Shown here: positions 7,897-17,098 of the stretch, one piece after another
Position numbering within the stretch: the stretch's first letter is position 1
How the letters are laid out: each line of letters begins with the position of its first letter
Source of the DNA: Glaciecola petra
GTDB taxonomy: Bacteria; Pseudomonadota; Gammaproteobacteria; Enterobacterales; Alteromonadaceae
Direction of reading: 5' to 3'
NCBI RefSeq assembly: GCF_031846345.1
Contig: NZ_JAVRHX010000004.1
Span: 62,001 to 126,000, forward strand
DNA length: 64,000 nucleotides
The notes under the pieces: generated by a model
The model's input: only the letters and a program-made list of their open reading frames with translations
Told to the model about the DNA's origin: nothing
The model's database searches: none
Translations under genes and position numbers: made by a program

Positions 7897-8745
7897 TTAG
7901 TTTTGCTCGTTGTCATAAATTGTTGGAATAGGAACACGTTTATGTTGCGTTTTTAAATAGATTGCTATTAATTTTTCATCAACGCTAACATCCTCGCTTT
8001 TACCTTCTAAAAAATCATCTATTTGTTCATAACTTAAGCCCAAAGATTCTTCGTCTGATAGTTGTGGGTTTAAGGATTCTAAATCAGCAGTCGGCGCTTT
8101 ATTTATTATTTTATCAGGTGCACCCAAAAATTTGGCTACTTGTCTGACTTGTCTTTTGCTTAAACCGAATAAGGGAGCTAGATCACATGCTCCATCACCA
8201 TATTTGGTATAAAAACCCGTAATATTTTCGGCAGAGTGGTCCGTGCCTAAAACTAAACCGCCCATTAAGCCTGCAATATCGAATTGAGTTGCCATCCGCG
8301 CTCTTGCTTTGGTATTGCCCTTTACAAAATCATCGGCACTTTCGCTAGCACCATAAATACCAGCTTCTTTCAAAGCTTCTACTGCACTTGCATGAATCGC
8401 ATCAGCCGCCGCTTTGACATTGGCCGTAACCGCATTTGTAGGCTCAATAAAATCAATACTCAATTGTGCATCCTCTTCATCTGCCTGACTTGCGTAAGGC
8501 AGTCTTACTGCAATGAATTGATACCTATCATCCTGTGAATTAGCCTCTTCATTCAAGGCATTCACAGCCAGTTGCGCTAACCGACCTAAAGTGCAGGAAT
8601 CTATTCCGCCACTGATGCCTAAAACCAAGTTTTTTAAATTAGCTTGCTTTAGTTGTTGTTTAATAAAGCCCACCCTGCGATCAACTTCTAACTCAGGATC
8701 GATTGAGGGCAACACTCTCATTTCTTGAATGATTGCCTGTTTCAT
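7897..8745 (-). CDS. nadE: NH3-dependent NAD(+) synthetase
   Basis: 282 residues. ATP-dependent amidation of deamido-NAD using ammonia, the last step of NAD synthesis. The PP-loop LVLGISGGIDSCTLGRLAQ is present, as are GNTKARARMATQFDIAG and GTDHSAENITGFYTKYGDG of the ammonia-dependent family. There is no glutaminase domain, so it is the short bacterial NadE type. First gene of a two-gene unit with glnB, linking NAD synthesis to the nitrogen sensor. Together with nadB, two NAD-pathway enzymes lie within 9 kb. Confidence 0.96.
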   Translation of the reverse strand: MKQAIIQEMRVLPSIDPELEVDRRVGFIKQQLKQANLKNLVLGISGGIDSCTLGRLAQLAVNALNEEANSQDDRYQFIAVRLPYASQADEEDAQLSIDFIEPTNAVTANVKAAADAIHASAVEALKEAGIYGASESADDFVKGNTKARARMATQFDIAGLMGGLVLGTDHSAENITGFYTKYGDGACDLAPLFGLSKRQVRQVAKFLGAPDKIINKAPTADLESLNPQLSDEESLGLSYEQIDDFLEGKSEDVSVDEKLIAIYLKTQHKRVPIPTIYDNEQN

Positions 8746-8890
8746 TTTGGCATTCTCCAGTAAGACTCATTTTCTGTCGTAGGTTTATTGGTGATAGTAG
8801 GTATTAATTTAACTAAGTATCCATCTGCCGTAATACCCATTAAACATCCTAGTGAGATATAGTTTACAGGTATTAAACAGGAGTAGTGAA

Positions 8891-9499
8891 GTGAAATTTG
8901 GCCATATGGTAACGAAAAACGCAGAAAAGAGTCAGCTTGTGCGTCAACAAGGTGTGACACTTTTAGAAATGCTCGTTGCTTTAGCCGTTGCTGCAATTGT
9001 TTTAACTGTTGTCGCTCCCAGTATGCAGACGATTGTAGCTAAAAACCGAATCACTGCCGACATCAACCAAACTAGCGCGGTCATTCAGTATGCGCGCTTT
9101 AACGCGATCGACCAAAAAAGTGCCACCCTCGTTTGCCCTACGCCTGACTATAATGACTGCAGTACAAATTGGAACCAAGCGAAAATGGTATTTGTAGATG
9201 CAAATAGCAATGGTAACAGAGATTCGTCTGAGCCATTGTTAATGACGACGGATACAATTGAAGGTGGTAACACCATGAAAGGTCCTAGCGCTTCAATCGA
9301 ATTCACCGATTCTGGCGCGAGTAACGTCACCAACAGTATGTCTGATACAGCTGCTTTGGTCATTTGCGATAAAACAAAAGACTCAAAACTAACCCGGGCT
9401 TTACTTATTAACCAACAGGGTCGGGTCAGAGTGAGCTTTGACAGTGATAACGATGACATCCATGAAGATTCTTCTGGGGATGCGCTTAGCTGTTCTTAG
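8891..9499 (+). CDS. Type II secretion/type IV pilus pseudopilin FimT/GspH family (copy 1)
   Basis: 202 residues from GTG 8891, chosen because AGGAG lies 7 bases upstream; the frame also opens at GTG 8852. A type III prepilin leader ends in RQQG before VTLLEMLVALAVAA, giving the prepilin-peptidase site and the conserved Glu5. The body resembles the GspH/FimT domain, with a cysteine pair region (VCPTPDYNDC) and a C-terminal segment DIHEDSSGDALSCS. Likely a minor pilin that primes type IV pilus assembly. It is followed 91 bases later by a paralogue and faces the pilVWXY1E cluster. Confidence 0.85.
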   Translation: MKFGHMVTKNAEKSQLVRQQGVTLLEMLVALAVAAIVLTVVAPSMQTIVAKNRITADINQTSAVIQYARFNAIDQKSATLVCPTPDYNDCSTNWNQAKMVFVDANSNGNRDSSEPLLMTTDTIEGGNTMKGPSASIEFTDSGASNVTNSMSDTAALVICDKTKDSKLTRALLINQQGRVRVSFDSDNDDIHEDSSGDALSCS

Positions 9500-9590
9500 T
9501 CACAATAAATGTAGACCCAAGTTCAGTTGGGTAAATAGGTAAGGTTGGGTAAGGTGGGCACTACCAATCATTACACCCCAGACAGACGCA

Positions 9591-10214
9591 ATGCCCATAA
9601 AACACCTATTCCCAGAAAGCAGTTACAAACCTTCCTCAATATCGATAAACAACAGAAAATGGTTAACTCTGAATGGCGGCGTCACGTTAGTTGAATTATT
9701 AGTTGTTATTGCGATTTTTAGTATCGCCTACACCATGGTAGGTCCTAATGTTCGTTACTTCATGGCTAAAAACCATCTCAGTGCAACTATCAATTATCGC
9801 AGTGGTATGATGCAAAAATCACGTTTGTTTGCTATTGAGCATGCGACGACAGTATTAATTTGCCCCTCCGTAGATTTATCAATATGCAATAAAGATTGGT
9901 CACAGCATTTGATCGCTTTTGTCGACACAAATGCCAATGGTGCAAGAGACAACAAAGAAGCCATTATTTATAGCGTTCAAGCCCTTGATAAATCAATAAT
10001 GACTAAAGGGCCTAAATCACAAGTTCGTTTTTACGAAACCGGTATCAGCGCGTCACCGGCAAGTTTTATTTATTGTATAAAACTATCAAACGAAGACTAT
10101 TTAATATCAGGATTGTATTTAAGCCTGCAAGGTCGTTTAAGGATGAGTAAAGACCTTAATTTCGATGGCGTCCACGAAGATAACCAGGGACGTAATCTAT
10201 CCTGTCAATTTTAA
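9591..10214 (+). CDS. FimT/GspH-family pseudopilin (copy 2)
   Basis: 207 residues. The unusually long leader (about 29 residues) ends NGG before VTLVELLVVIAIFS, giving the prepilin-peptidase site and Glu5. It shares with copy 1 the internal pattern VDTNANGARDNKE and the ending DGVHEDNQGRNLSC, so the two arose by tandem duplication. Expected role as a minor pilin in type IV pilus biogenesis. Convergent with pilE, the two stop codons being about 17 bases apart. Confidence 0.82.
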   Translation: MPIKHLFPESSYKPSSISINNRKWLTLNGGVTLVELLVVIAIFSIAYTMVGPNVRYFMAKNHLSATINYRSGMMQKSRLFAIEHATTVLICPSVDLSICNKDWSQHLIAFVDTNANGARDNKEAIIYSVQALDKSIMTKGPKSQVRFYETGISASPASFIYCIKLSNEDYLISGLYLSLQGRLRMSKDLNFDGVHEDNQGRNLSCQF

Positions 10215-10231
10215 ACGCTTGGATTTCCAGT

Positions 10232-10696
10232 CTAGCAAGACCAACAAAATTCACTTGTTTCCAGCGTTCCATTGGCATTTTTATCCCACCCTTTACGGCC
10301 ATCACTGAAAAAATATAAGTCACCATCGCCATCAACAATTGAACCGCTTATAGGTGTTGCTTTTAACTCGTAAGCCTGGCCATTAGTAGCCACTGCGTTA
10401 ATGGTCAGTTCATAATTTTTATTTGCTTCTGGTTCCGAAGCCGGACTGTACGTAGTAAAGATAGCTGGTTTGCCAGTATCTCCAGATGAAACTGCAGCAC
10501 CTTTATATGAATAATTAGAAGCATTATGTCGCTCCAGCGCGCTTGCCAGTGACATTAAGTCAGCTTGCACTGTGCTGCGAGCCCCGCTGGCTAACATACC
10601 TTGATAGCTGGGGTAAGCAATTGCAGCCAACAAACCTACTACTGCGACTACTATCATCATTTCGATGAGGGTAAATCCATATTCTGTTTTCTTCAT
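10232..10696 (-). CDS. pilE: Type IV minor pilin PilE
   Basis: 154 residues from ATG 10696 (MKKTEYG, then FTLIEMMIVVAVVGLLAAIA), a classic short type IVa prepilin leader with N-methylated Phe and Glu5. An AAGG precedes the ATG; the open frame extends upstream to 10762 but into the end of pilY1. A C-terminal cysteine pair (EFCWSC) probably forms the D-loop disulfide. Last gene of the pilV-pilW-pilX-pilY1-pilE cluster, the standard minor-pilin order in gammaproteobacteria. It could also be called a PilA-like pilin, but position argues for PilE. Confidence 0.88.
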   Translation of the reverse strand: MKKTEYGFTLIEMMIVVAVVGLLAAIAYPSYQGMLASGARSTVQADLMSLASALERHNASNYSYKGAAVSSGDTGKPAIFTTYSPASEPEANKNYELTINAVATNGQAYELKATPISGSIVDGDGDLYFFSDGRKGWDKNANGTLETSEFCWSC

Positions 10697-10734
10697 TTTT
10701 ATCTTACCTTTTTCAACATATTGTTTATTCATCA

Positions 10735-13700
10735 TTAAGGTTTTTCTATTTCGGTTCGCCAAACGTCCTTCTGCACACGTTCAAATCGACCATAAATATT
10801 TTGAGCTAAGCACTCAAAAGCACTGCCACAGGCAACTTCATTGCCATTTTCATCAACCTCTATTACTGCAGATACACATTCTGCACCCAAACACACAACA
10901 GGTTGAACAATATTTTCAATTAGTATTTTGGTATCTGGCGCTATCCCCGTTTGGGATAATTGTGCATAACGGTCATCAGCGTCTCGCTCATTATTATTGT
11001 TAAGGTCGGTAACGGCGTTGCCGTCAACTAAGTTGACTAAATAAGCGCGACTGTTGCCCGTTGGAGGCGCACAAATACTGTCGCTCGCCGACGCGGGCAA
11101 ATAAGTAGTAAAGAAAACTCTATAATCAAGAATCAGTGGTGACGCTAATACTTTTTCTCCACCACTCGTTAACTTGATCATCCAGCCTTTTTTATCGGCA
11201 AAAGCCTCAGCTGCTAATTGTTGTTCATTGTTGTCAGAAGAAGTTAACAAGTGATCAGTAGCATCATATAATTCGCCTGCGCCAAAGGCTAAGGTGGGTA
11301 GCTTGTAGTGACCATTGGTATCGGTATTAAACACGCCGGTATCTTTTATCAAGTAAAATTCATCTTGAATAGTGGTATTCAACGGTCCCGCTCTAAAGCC
11401 TGTGCCTGCGGCGACAGCATAATATTGTTGGTCGCCCAATAATATCTCCGAAACATCAGGTGCGTAATAAAAACGACGATTGGTTTGTTCAGTGTCTCCC
11501 GCAAAACTACCTAAAAGTCCCCCACGCACCAAATTACCGAGCGTTTCACCGTTATAAATATCCAGTCTGAAGATTTGTCCACCTGTGTCACTGACGTACA
11601 TATGATCGGCAAGTTGGTCATTGTCTCTGTCAATCACGGCCACGCGAGCAGGGATACTGTACTTCATATCAGGCAAATTCAAATCAGCATTTTCTAGCCC
11701 TGCCTCCCAGAGTAATTGACCATTGTCGGCGTCAATTATATAGACACTGTTCCCAACGTTATCGGGTGAACGAACAAGCTTATTATCTTGAGCCTCATCA
11801 TAACCACCACCAACAATCATGACATTTTTTATCGTAGAGCCAATTTTTATTTTAGTAATAATAGGGCGCGACCATGTTTGCGCCATATTAGTATAATCAC
11901 CGGAACCGCCGTTTATGGTAAAGACCAATTTAGGATTTGTACGCTCAGTAACATCGACAACATAGTAATTGTTGCCACCGCGACGCATTCCGATATACAA
12001 ATAGATTTTGTCATCAAATGTACGGATAACTAAATCACCGTCCAAACCATACAGGTGATTAAAGGTTGATCCATCACGATAGAAATCGTACAAATTCCCT
12101 AATAATTCACGCGGTATAATCGCAAAATTTTCGCTACCATCATCGGCGTCGATAGAGTGCAAGAAACCATGATTAGTGGTGACATATATAGAACTCTTAC
12201 CATTTTCATAATTGACAATCGCGGGCTGGGAATGAATTGGATCACCCATTTGCAAGCGTACATCGGTTGTAGAGCCATCGCCATCATCGTCAAGTACATC
12301 AACGCCTCTTGCCCACTTGATTACTTCTTCGCGCAAGGTTGCAGAATCGGGTAATACATCAACGGCCATATCAGCTTGCGTAATATTTGTATTATTTTCA
12401 TTCAATTCATTCGTATTCTTAAAGATAGTACCTGGTTCGTTATCAAACATATAAGTATTTCTGACTAAATCTAAACGACCGGCTGCACCACCTTCCCTAA
12501 CATCATTCCCATCGGCAATAGGTGACCAAAAACTATGCGAGTTTTCAGCAAAAAAGCCTGTTGCAGAATCAACGGCTGTTACACCATTAGTATCCAGAAT
12601 TTTATCACCTTTAATTTTGTACTTTTTAAGATTACCCGGCCATAGCGTGCCTTCGGCTGGCTTAAAGAGTGCAAAATATAGTTCATCTCGGTGCGACAAA
12701 CGATTTAATTGGTTTACCGCAACACCAGGCGATACAAAAGTTGAATTAATATCTTTCACTTGGCGTAAAATAGTTTCAAAAGCCGTTAACAACTCAGTGC
12801 TATTATCGGCCCTATAAAATCCCCCACCCGATTGCAAGGCTATTTGATTCAAAAAATTGTTTGCTGTCGAGTTAGCCGCAAAACCAATAGTATGCGTTAT
12901 GACGCGCGCATCGATAACAGAATCACCGGTGTCAGCGATATTTTTAACCAAATCTAAGCCGCATTTTTCACCGCCACTGCCGGTACAGTTTTTACCCAGC
13001 AAACTTTGGATTTTAGAAACACTGTGGTTGTGATTTGCTTGACCATCTGACAACAACACGATGTGATTGTTGGTTTGACACTGTAAATCTTGTATTGGCG
13101 AAATGTAGGTTGCGCCGGCTGGAATGTATTCACCGCGGCAATTATTACTGCTTAAATTTTCTTCAGTGCACCCAGAAGGTCGAACAGGATCTGCACCCAC
13201 ATAACTTGAACGGTGACTGACCCTTGTCGATCTCCTCACCGAGCTTGAAACACTCGATTCACCACGTTTTAGCCCATAATCAACATTTAAACCACCGTAA
13301 TACATGGTTGCTTCATAAAGCGTATCGACTATTGGTGTAAGGCCGTTAGCACTTAATTCATCAACTTGACTGATTAAGCGCTGACGCACAGTCGAAGAAG
13401 TAGAAGGTTCAGCATTTGCCCGGAATTCCAAGACTAATCGAGCGGCTCCTGATGGCTTACCATTGTATGTGTAGCCGCCTCGCTTGGCACTATTAAAGTC
13501 TGACATGACTATTATCATTTCATTGTTTGTACGCCATCCTGGCCTATCAATTATCTCTTGAACAATTTCAGTAATAGGTGGACTTTGATATACACCATTT
13601 CGATACCACGGCTCAATGTTTGTCCAGTTTACTGTGGCAGCCGTTTTAGGTTTATTTTTTAACAAATAACGAGTATAAGGCGAGAAATCGTCTGGGTCGT

Positions 13701-14826
13701 CTTCATCAACCCCTCTAATGGTCATTCTTGCACCTGAACTTGTGCCATTTTGATAAGCCGTGAATTCAAGGTAAGCGCTCAAAACTGTCGCGCCTTGAGG
13801 CATATTGATATCTTTAAATCTAATACCTATGTAAGCATTACTACTTTCATGAAAGGTTAATTCACTCGCGGTGGATTGGTATCCGTCACTACGTTCTTCA
13901 GCATTCTCATCTTGTTGGTCGACCTGATAAAAAAAAGTGTCACGAATACAACCTGTGGCGGTCGTCTCGTCGTAAGTGATAACCAATTGTGGTGATCTAC
14001 TGTTACCATCGTCATTTGAAAATGCTTTGCGATTACTGCCTACGGTCTCATCCACTGTCTCCATAATGATGGATAAATCGTTTCCCCCACACCAGTCGCT
14101 TCTATCAACTACTTCTTGAATAACGCTAGAAATATCGGGGGTCACTATAATTTCGCCAAACTGTGGCCACTGATTGTTTTCGTCCCAATTGACTTGCGTA
14201 CTAGTCTTCGGGCGGTCAGAAATGTCGTTGTCATCGCTAGTGAATTCTTCCGAAACAGCGGCATCTTCAGCACTAATAATAAAGTTTGTAGCATTTGTAT
14301 TTATGCCTGCTGATGTAAAACGAATCACTGCACTTGTTATCACTGCACCTTGAGGAATATTTACATCTTCATATCGCAATCCGGTATGGACTTTATTTGT
14401 ATCACTCGACAATATAAGTTGGCTTGTTCGAGGCTCAACACTACTGCCTATCTGATAAGCATCGTTGTCGCGACTGACTGTTGGTAAAACTAATTCGGGT
14501 GCTACTTGCGAATCAATGTCTCTTACGGGATAAAGAACCGGACCACCATAATCTGAAAAACGCATTAAACCTGCGTTAATATTGGTTGCGTTAGATAGAG
14601 CGTCGCGCAATGCATCCTGAACACGTTGCATACGAGACTGACTAGTGCCATCGTAGGCTCCCATACTACCCGAGGTATCCATTATAAAGAGTACGTTTGG
14701 CTTAAAGGTTACTTGCGAACTACTGGTCCCTAAATAAATCTCTAAATCATCACCATATGCACTAAAGCTAATACAAAAACTTAACATGCATGCTGCCATA
14801 GCAATTTTTATTTTCTGGATAGTCAT
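10735..14826 (-). CDS. pilY1: PilY1/PilC-type pilus tip adhesin
   Basis: About 1363 residues. ATG 14826 (MTIQKIKIAM) has GGAG six bases upstream; upstream in-frame ATG 14838 and TTG 14844 are less likely. After a Sec signal peptide comes a von Willebrand A domain with the MIDAS motif DTSGSMG. This is interrupted by two related beta-rich segments (residues ~95-280 and ~290-470) sharing RxxDVNIPQGA/RFKDINMPQGA and VVDRSDW/IIDRPGW. The vWA part resumes with NHIVLLSDGQANH. The C-terminal half is the PilC beta-propeller, with a calcium-loop-like DRDNDQLAD before HMYVSDTGGQIFRLDI. Expected at the pilus tip, in adhesion and in control of retraction. Confidence 0.93.
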   Translation of the reverse strand: MTIQKIKIAMAACMLSFCISFSAYGDDLEIYLGTSSSQVTFKPNVLFIMDTSGSMGAYDGTSQSRMQRVQDALRDALSNATNINAGLMRFSDYGGPVLYPVRDIDSQVAPELVLPTVSRDNDAYQIGSSVEPRTSQLILSSDTNKVHTGLRYEDVNIPQGAVITSAVIRFTSAGINTNATNFIISAEDAAVSEEFTSDDNDISDRPKTSTQVNWDENNQWPQFGEIIVTPDISSVIQEVVDRSDWCGGNDLSIIMETVDETVGSNRKAFSNDDGNSRSPQLVITYDETTATGCIRDTFFYQVDQQDENAEERSDGYQSTASELTFHESSNAYIGIRFKDINMPQGATVLSAYLEFTAYQNGTSSGARMTIRGVDEDDPDDFSPYTRYLLKNKPKTAATVNWTNIEPWYRNGVYQSPPITEIVQEIIDRPGWRTNNEMIIVMSDFNSAKRGGYTYNGKPSGAARLVLEFRANAEPSTSSTVRQRLISQVDELSANGLTPIVDTLYEATMYYGGLNVDYGLKRGESSVSSSVRRSTRVSHRSSYVGADPVRPSGCTEENLSSNNCRGEYIPAGATYISPIQDLQCQTNNHIVLLSDGQANHNHSVSKIQSLLGKNCTGSGGEKCGLDLVKNIADTGDSVIDARVITHTIGFAANSTANNFLNQIALQSGGGFYRADNSTELLTAFETILRQVKDINSTFVSPGVAVNQLNRLSHRDELYFALFKPAEGTLWPGNLKKYKIKGDKILDTNGVTAVDSATGFFAENSHSFWSPIADGNDVREGGAAGRLDLVRNTYMFDNEPGTIFKNTNELNENNTNITQADMAVDVLPDSATLREEVIKWARGVDVLDDDGDGSTTDVRLQMGDPIHSQPAIVNYENGKSSIYVTTNHGFLHSIDADDGSENFAIIPRELLGNLYDFYRDGSTFNHLYGLDGDLVIRTFDDKIYLYIGMRRGGNNYYVVDVTERTNPKLVFTINGGSGDYTNMAQTWSRPIITKIKIGSTIKNVMIVGGGYDEAQDNKLVRSPDNVGNSVYIIDADNGQLLWEAGLENADLNLPDMKYSIPARVAVIDRDNDQLADHMYVSDTGGQIFRLDIYNGETLGNLVRGGLLGSFAGDTEQTNRRFYYAPDVSEILLGDQQYYAVAAGTGFRAGPLNTTIQDEFYLIKDTGVFNTDTNGHYKLPTLAFGAGELYDATDHLLTSSDNNEQQLAAEAFADKKGWMIKLTSGGEKVLASPLILDYRVFFTTYLPASASDSICAPPTGNSRAYLVNLVDGNAVTDLNNNNERDADDRYAQLSQTGIAPDTKILIENIVQPVVCLGAECVSAVIEVDENGNEVACGSAFECLAQNIYGRFERVQKDVWRTEIEKP

Positions 14827-14840
14827 TGGCGTCTCCATAA

Positions 14841-15404
14841 TCAATTAGATGCAGGTGCGAAAACTGCGGCAGTTAGTGAGTTTGCAACCACATAATTACT
14901 TCCTTCAGTTTGACCGCAACCTTTCACAATAAACACGTGGCAATTAATATTGCTACCGCCAATTACATTGCTTGACCCCCTGCAGGCTTGCTCCCTAATA
15001 AACGCTGTACGCGACCAACTATTTGTGGGTGGATGTGTACTATATTTGGCACTCGCAGTATGACGTTGGCCAAAAGGCAAACCATTTTGGGTAATAACGC
15101 GTTCAGCTCTGTTATTGTCAAAACACGTGAGTGTGTCGTTGTCGAGATCTAGCTCGGTTAATTGACGTGCTTCAGATAATGGGTCAAGCAGTGAAGGGTC
15201 AACCAACACTGATTCGTCTTCAGATTCAAACACCACACCTGCAATGGCTGCTTCTGCGGCATCAAAAGCCACTGACTTACGTTCGATTGAACTGGCCATT
15301 TTACCTTGCAACAAGCTACTAGAAACTGCTGATACCCCTAAAACTGTGATCGATAACAAAACTAACAATGCAAACACTAGCACTAAGCCTTTTTCATTTT
15401 TCAT
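14841..15404 (-). CDS. pilX: Minor pilin PilX
   Basis: 187 residues. The N-terminus KGLVLVFALLVLLSITVLGV is the PilX-type prepilin helix, which lacks the usual Glu5, followed by QGKMASSIERKSVAFDAAEAAI, typical of the PilX N-terminal domain. Member of the tip-priming complex with PilV, PilW and PilY1. Its start overlaps the end of pilW by 4 bases, and its stop is 14 bases before the pilY1 ATG, so the genes form one operon. Confidence 0.9.
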   Translation of the reverse strand: MKNEKGLVLVFALLVLLSITVLGVSAVSSSLLQGKMASSIERKSVAFDAAEAAIAGVVFESEDESVLVDPSLLDPLSEARQLTELDLDNDTLTCFDNNRAERVITQNGLPFGQRHTASAKYSTHPPTNSWSRTAFIREQACRGSSNVIGGSNINCHVFIVKGCGQTEGSNYVVANSLTAAVFAPASN

Positions 15405-16306
15405 GCGCCACTCCTTGCAAAATTTTTCATATTTCTAAATGTGATGGTTGTTTCAAACGCTTTGTATAAACCGTTATCAGGGGCAGTCATTGTGTCTTCA
15501 TTTAATAATTTAAAGGTACTTGGTTTATCTAGATTTATTTGTCCCTCTCCCTTAACCACAATCGCCAACCTAACACTGACTATTTGTTGATTTGCAAGAA
15601 TGGCATTGGCTAAAAGAGAGGCATCTACATATCTAACAGGCAAGGTTTCACCATTATTGGTAGCGGGTGATGCTAAGCCATAAGTCACTTGGAAACTTAA
15701 TACATCGTCTAAAATTGTGAATGCAGCGTTATTATTATTACCTACCGCATTTTTTTGACCTCTTAAAACTCGGCCATCAAAACCTCTGCACTTTAACTTA
15801 TTGTCACTCACAAAATATTCATTAACGACATAAAACTCTTCGTCATTTGCATAACCTAGTTTGTAACCTCTACAATCGCGAGTGCCTTGTAAACTGATCA
15901 CTAAAGTATCGTTGGCGCCACTTGCACCTTGCTTGGCACCTAGATCTATATTTGCAACAAAATCGCCTGGCAAAGGAATAGGCTTATTCCTGATAAATGA
16001 TTCTTCTTCAACAATATCAACTAAGTTACTTAAGTTTGGGTTCATGGCATCGTACATGCCAACCATCAGTAATTCATCACGCAAACGGGTAATTATATAG
16101 CGACCGCTTTCTTGGGTGCTAGCAACCGCTCGGTTGAGCCTATCGGTGACACTATTACTGATCATTATTTGCACAATTGCAGAAGAAATCACTAAACCAA
16201 GCGCCAATGAAATCATTATCTCAATCAGCGTGAATCCTTTTTGATTGCTACGCCTACTATTGACCTGCTCACTAGAAATACTTGGTTTACTTTTTAGCAA
16301 TCTCAT
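15401..16306 (-). CDS. pilW: Minor pilin PilW
   Basis: 301 residues. A long leader ends in SNQKG before FTLIEIMISLALGLVISSAI, the prepilin-peptidase site with Glu5. The length, the ESGRYIITRLRDELLMVGM helix and the late RYVDASLL segment fit the PilW family of the pilus initiation complex. Its ATG overlaps the pilV stop (TAATG), and its 3' end overlaps pilX by 4 bases. Confidence 0.92.
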   Translation of the reverse strand: MRLLKSKPSISSEQVNSRRSNQKGFTLIEIMISLALGLVISSAIVQIMISNSVTDRLNRAVASTQESGRYIITRLRDELLMVGMYDAMNPNLSNLVDIVEEESFIRNKPIPLPGDFVANIDLGAKQGASGANDTLVISLQGTRDCRGYKLGYANDEEFYVVNEYFVSDNKLKCRGFDGRVLRGQKNAVGNNNNAAFTILDDVLSFQVTYGLASPATNNGETLPVRYVDASLLANAILANQQIVSVRLAIVVKGEGQINLDKPSTFKLLNEDTMTAPDNGLYKAFETTITFRNMKNFARSGA

Positions 16307-16956
16307 TAGAGAGTAACCTCAACCACAACACAGTCATTTTCAGCCTTTTCTCCCGAATTGCAGTTTGGATTAGGCTTTTTTGCTTGATCTCGCCAACTTT
16401 TCATTGGCCAACTCACCATAATGGTATGCATGGAACCGGCTGTACAGGCGTCCGCGTCAGTCGTAATTGTGTCGTCACATGTTAGTGAAAGGCTTGCGTT
16501 TGGATTTTCACGAGCAAGTGCACATGACATCTGATATGCGTCGAATGTGGCAACTTCAGAAGGTGTACATTCGCCACTTTGGCAATCAGGAATATCTGCT
16601 GGAATAGCCAAGCAGTAGCAATCATAATTTGTCGCGCTAGACGCACATGACAGGTTAGCGAAATTATAAATATCACTATCAAAGTACTGATTGTTAACAA
16701 CAAAACCGTCTGTTCCAACAGATGCAACTGTGCTAACCCGTAAACGTTCGCTCATTTGTTGAGCAACCATCACAGCTTGTGTTCGCGCCAAGGCCTCTTT
16801 GTTTGAGAAAGACCCGACAAATTGCAAAGAAGCAACGCCGAGCAAACCCACCGCTAATATTATTAGAGTGATCAACACCTCAATCATTCCAACACCCTTT
16901 TGAGGTGATAGACTCAGCTTGAAGTTGACAATATGCATTCTATTGTAGATTTTCAT
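16306..16956 (-). CDS. pilV: Minor pilin PilV
   Basis: 216 residues. The leader ends SPQKG before VGMIEVLITLIILAVGLLGV, the PilV signature with Glu5. It continues with ARTQAVMVAQQMSERLR, also typical. Cysteine-rich C-terminal half. First gene of the minor-pilin operon, so its promoter should lie in 16957-17098. PilV connects the core pilins with PilY1 in the family model. Confidence 0.92.
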   Translation of the reverse strand: MKIYNRMHIVNFKLSLSPQKGVGMIEVLITLIILAVGLLGVASLQFVGSFSNKEALARTQAVMVAQQMSERLRVSTVASVGTDGFVVNNQYFDSDIYNFANLSCASSATNYDCYCLAIPADIPDCQSGECTPSEVATFDAYQMSCALARENPNASLSLTCDDTITTDADACTAGSMHTIMVSWPMKSWRDQAKKPNPNCNSGEKAENDCVVVEVTL

Positions 16957-17061
16957 TACTTAGGTAATCGTCACAAATATTATTTCCATGACGACATTTT
17001 ACTGATTATTGTCGATACTTGGTTATTGAGTATCAGTCTAAGGTATTAAATCGCAATAGAT

Positions 17062-17079
17062 ACTGGCCGAACGGCCAGT
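17062..17079 (-). terminator. Hairpin downstream of ispH
   Basis: Perfect 7-bp stem ACTGGCC / GGCCAGT with a GAAC loop, located between ispH and pilV. On the minus strand it would end ispH transcription, but it is followed only by TATCTATTG, a poor U tract. Intrinsic termination is therefore plausible, not certain. Confidence 0.5.
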
Positions 17080-17098
17080 TTTAAGGTGTTTTTGTAGT

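Noticed and set aside
8742..8996. 84-codon minus-strand frame touching the nadE start
   Set aside because: It overlaps the pseudopilin start region, has no family resemblance, and has a lopsided composition. Most likely the nadE leader read by chance.
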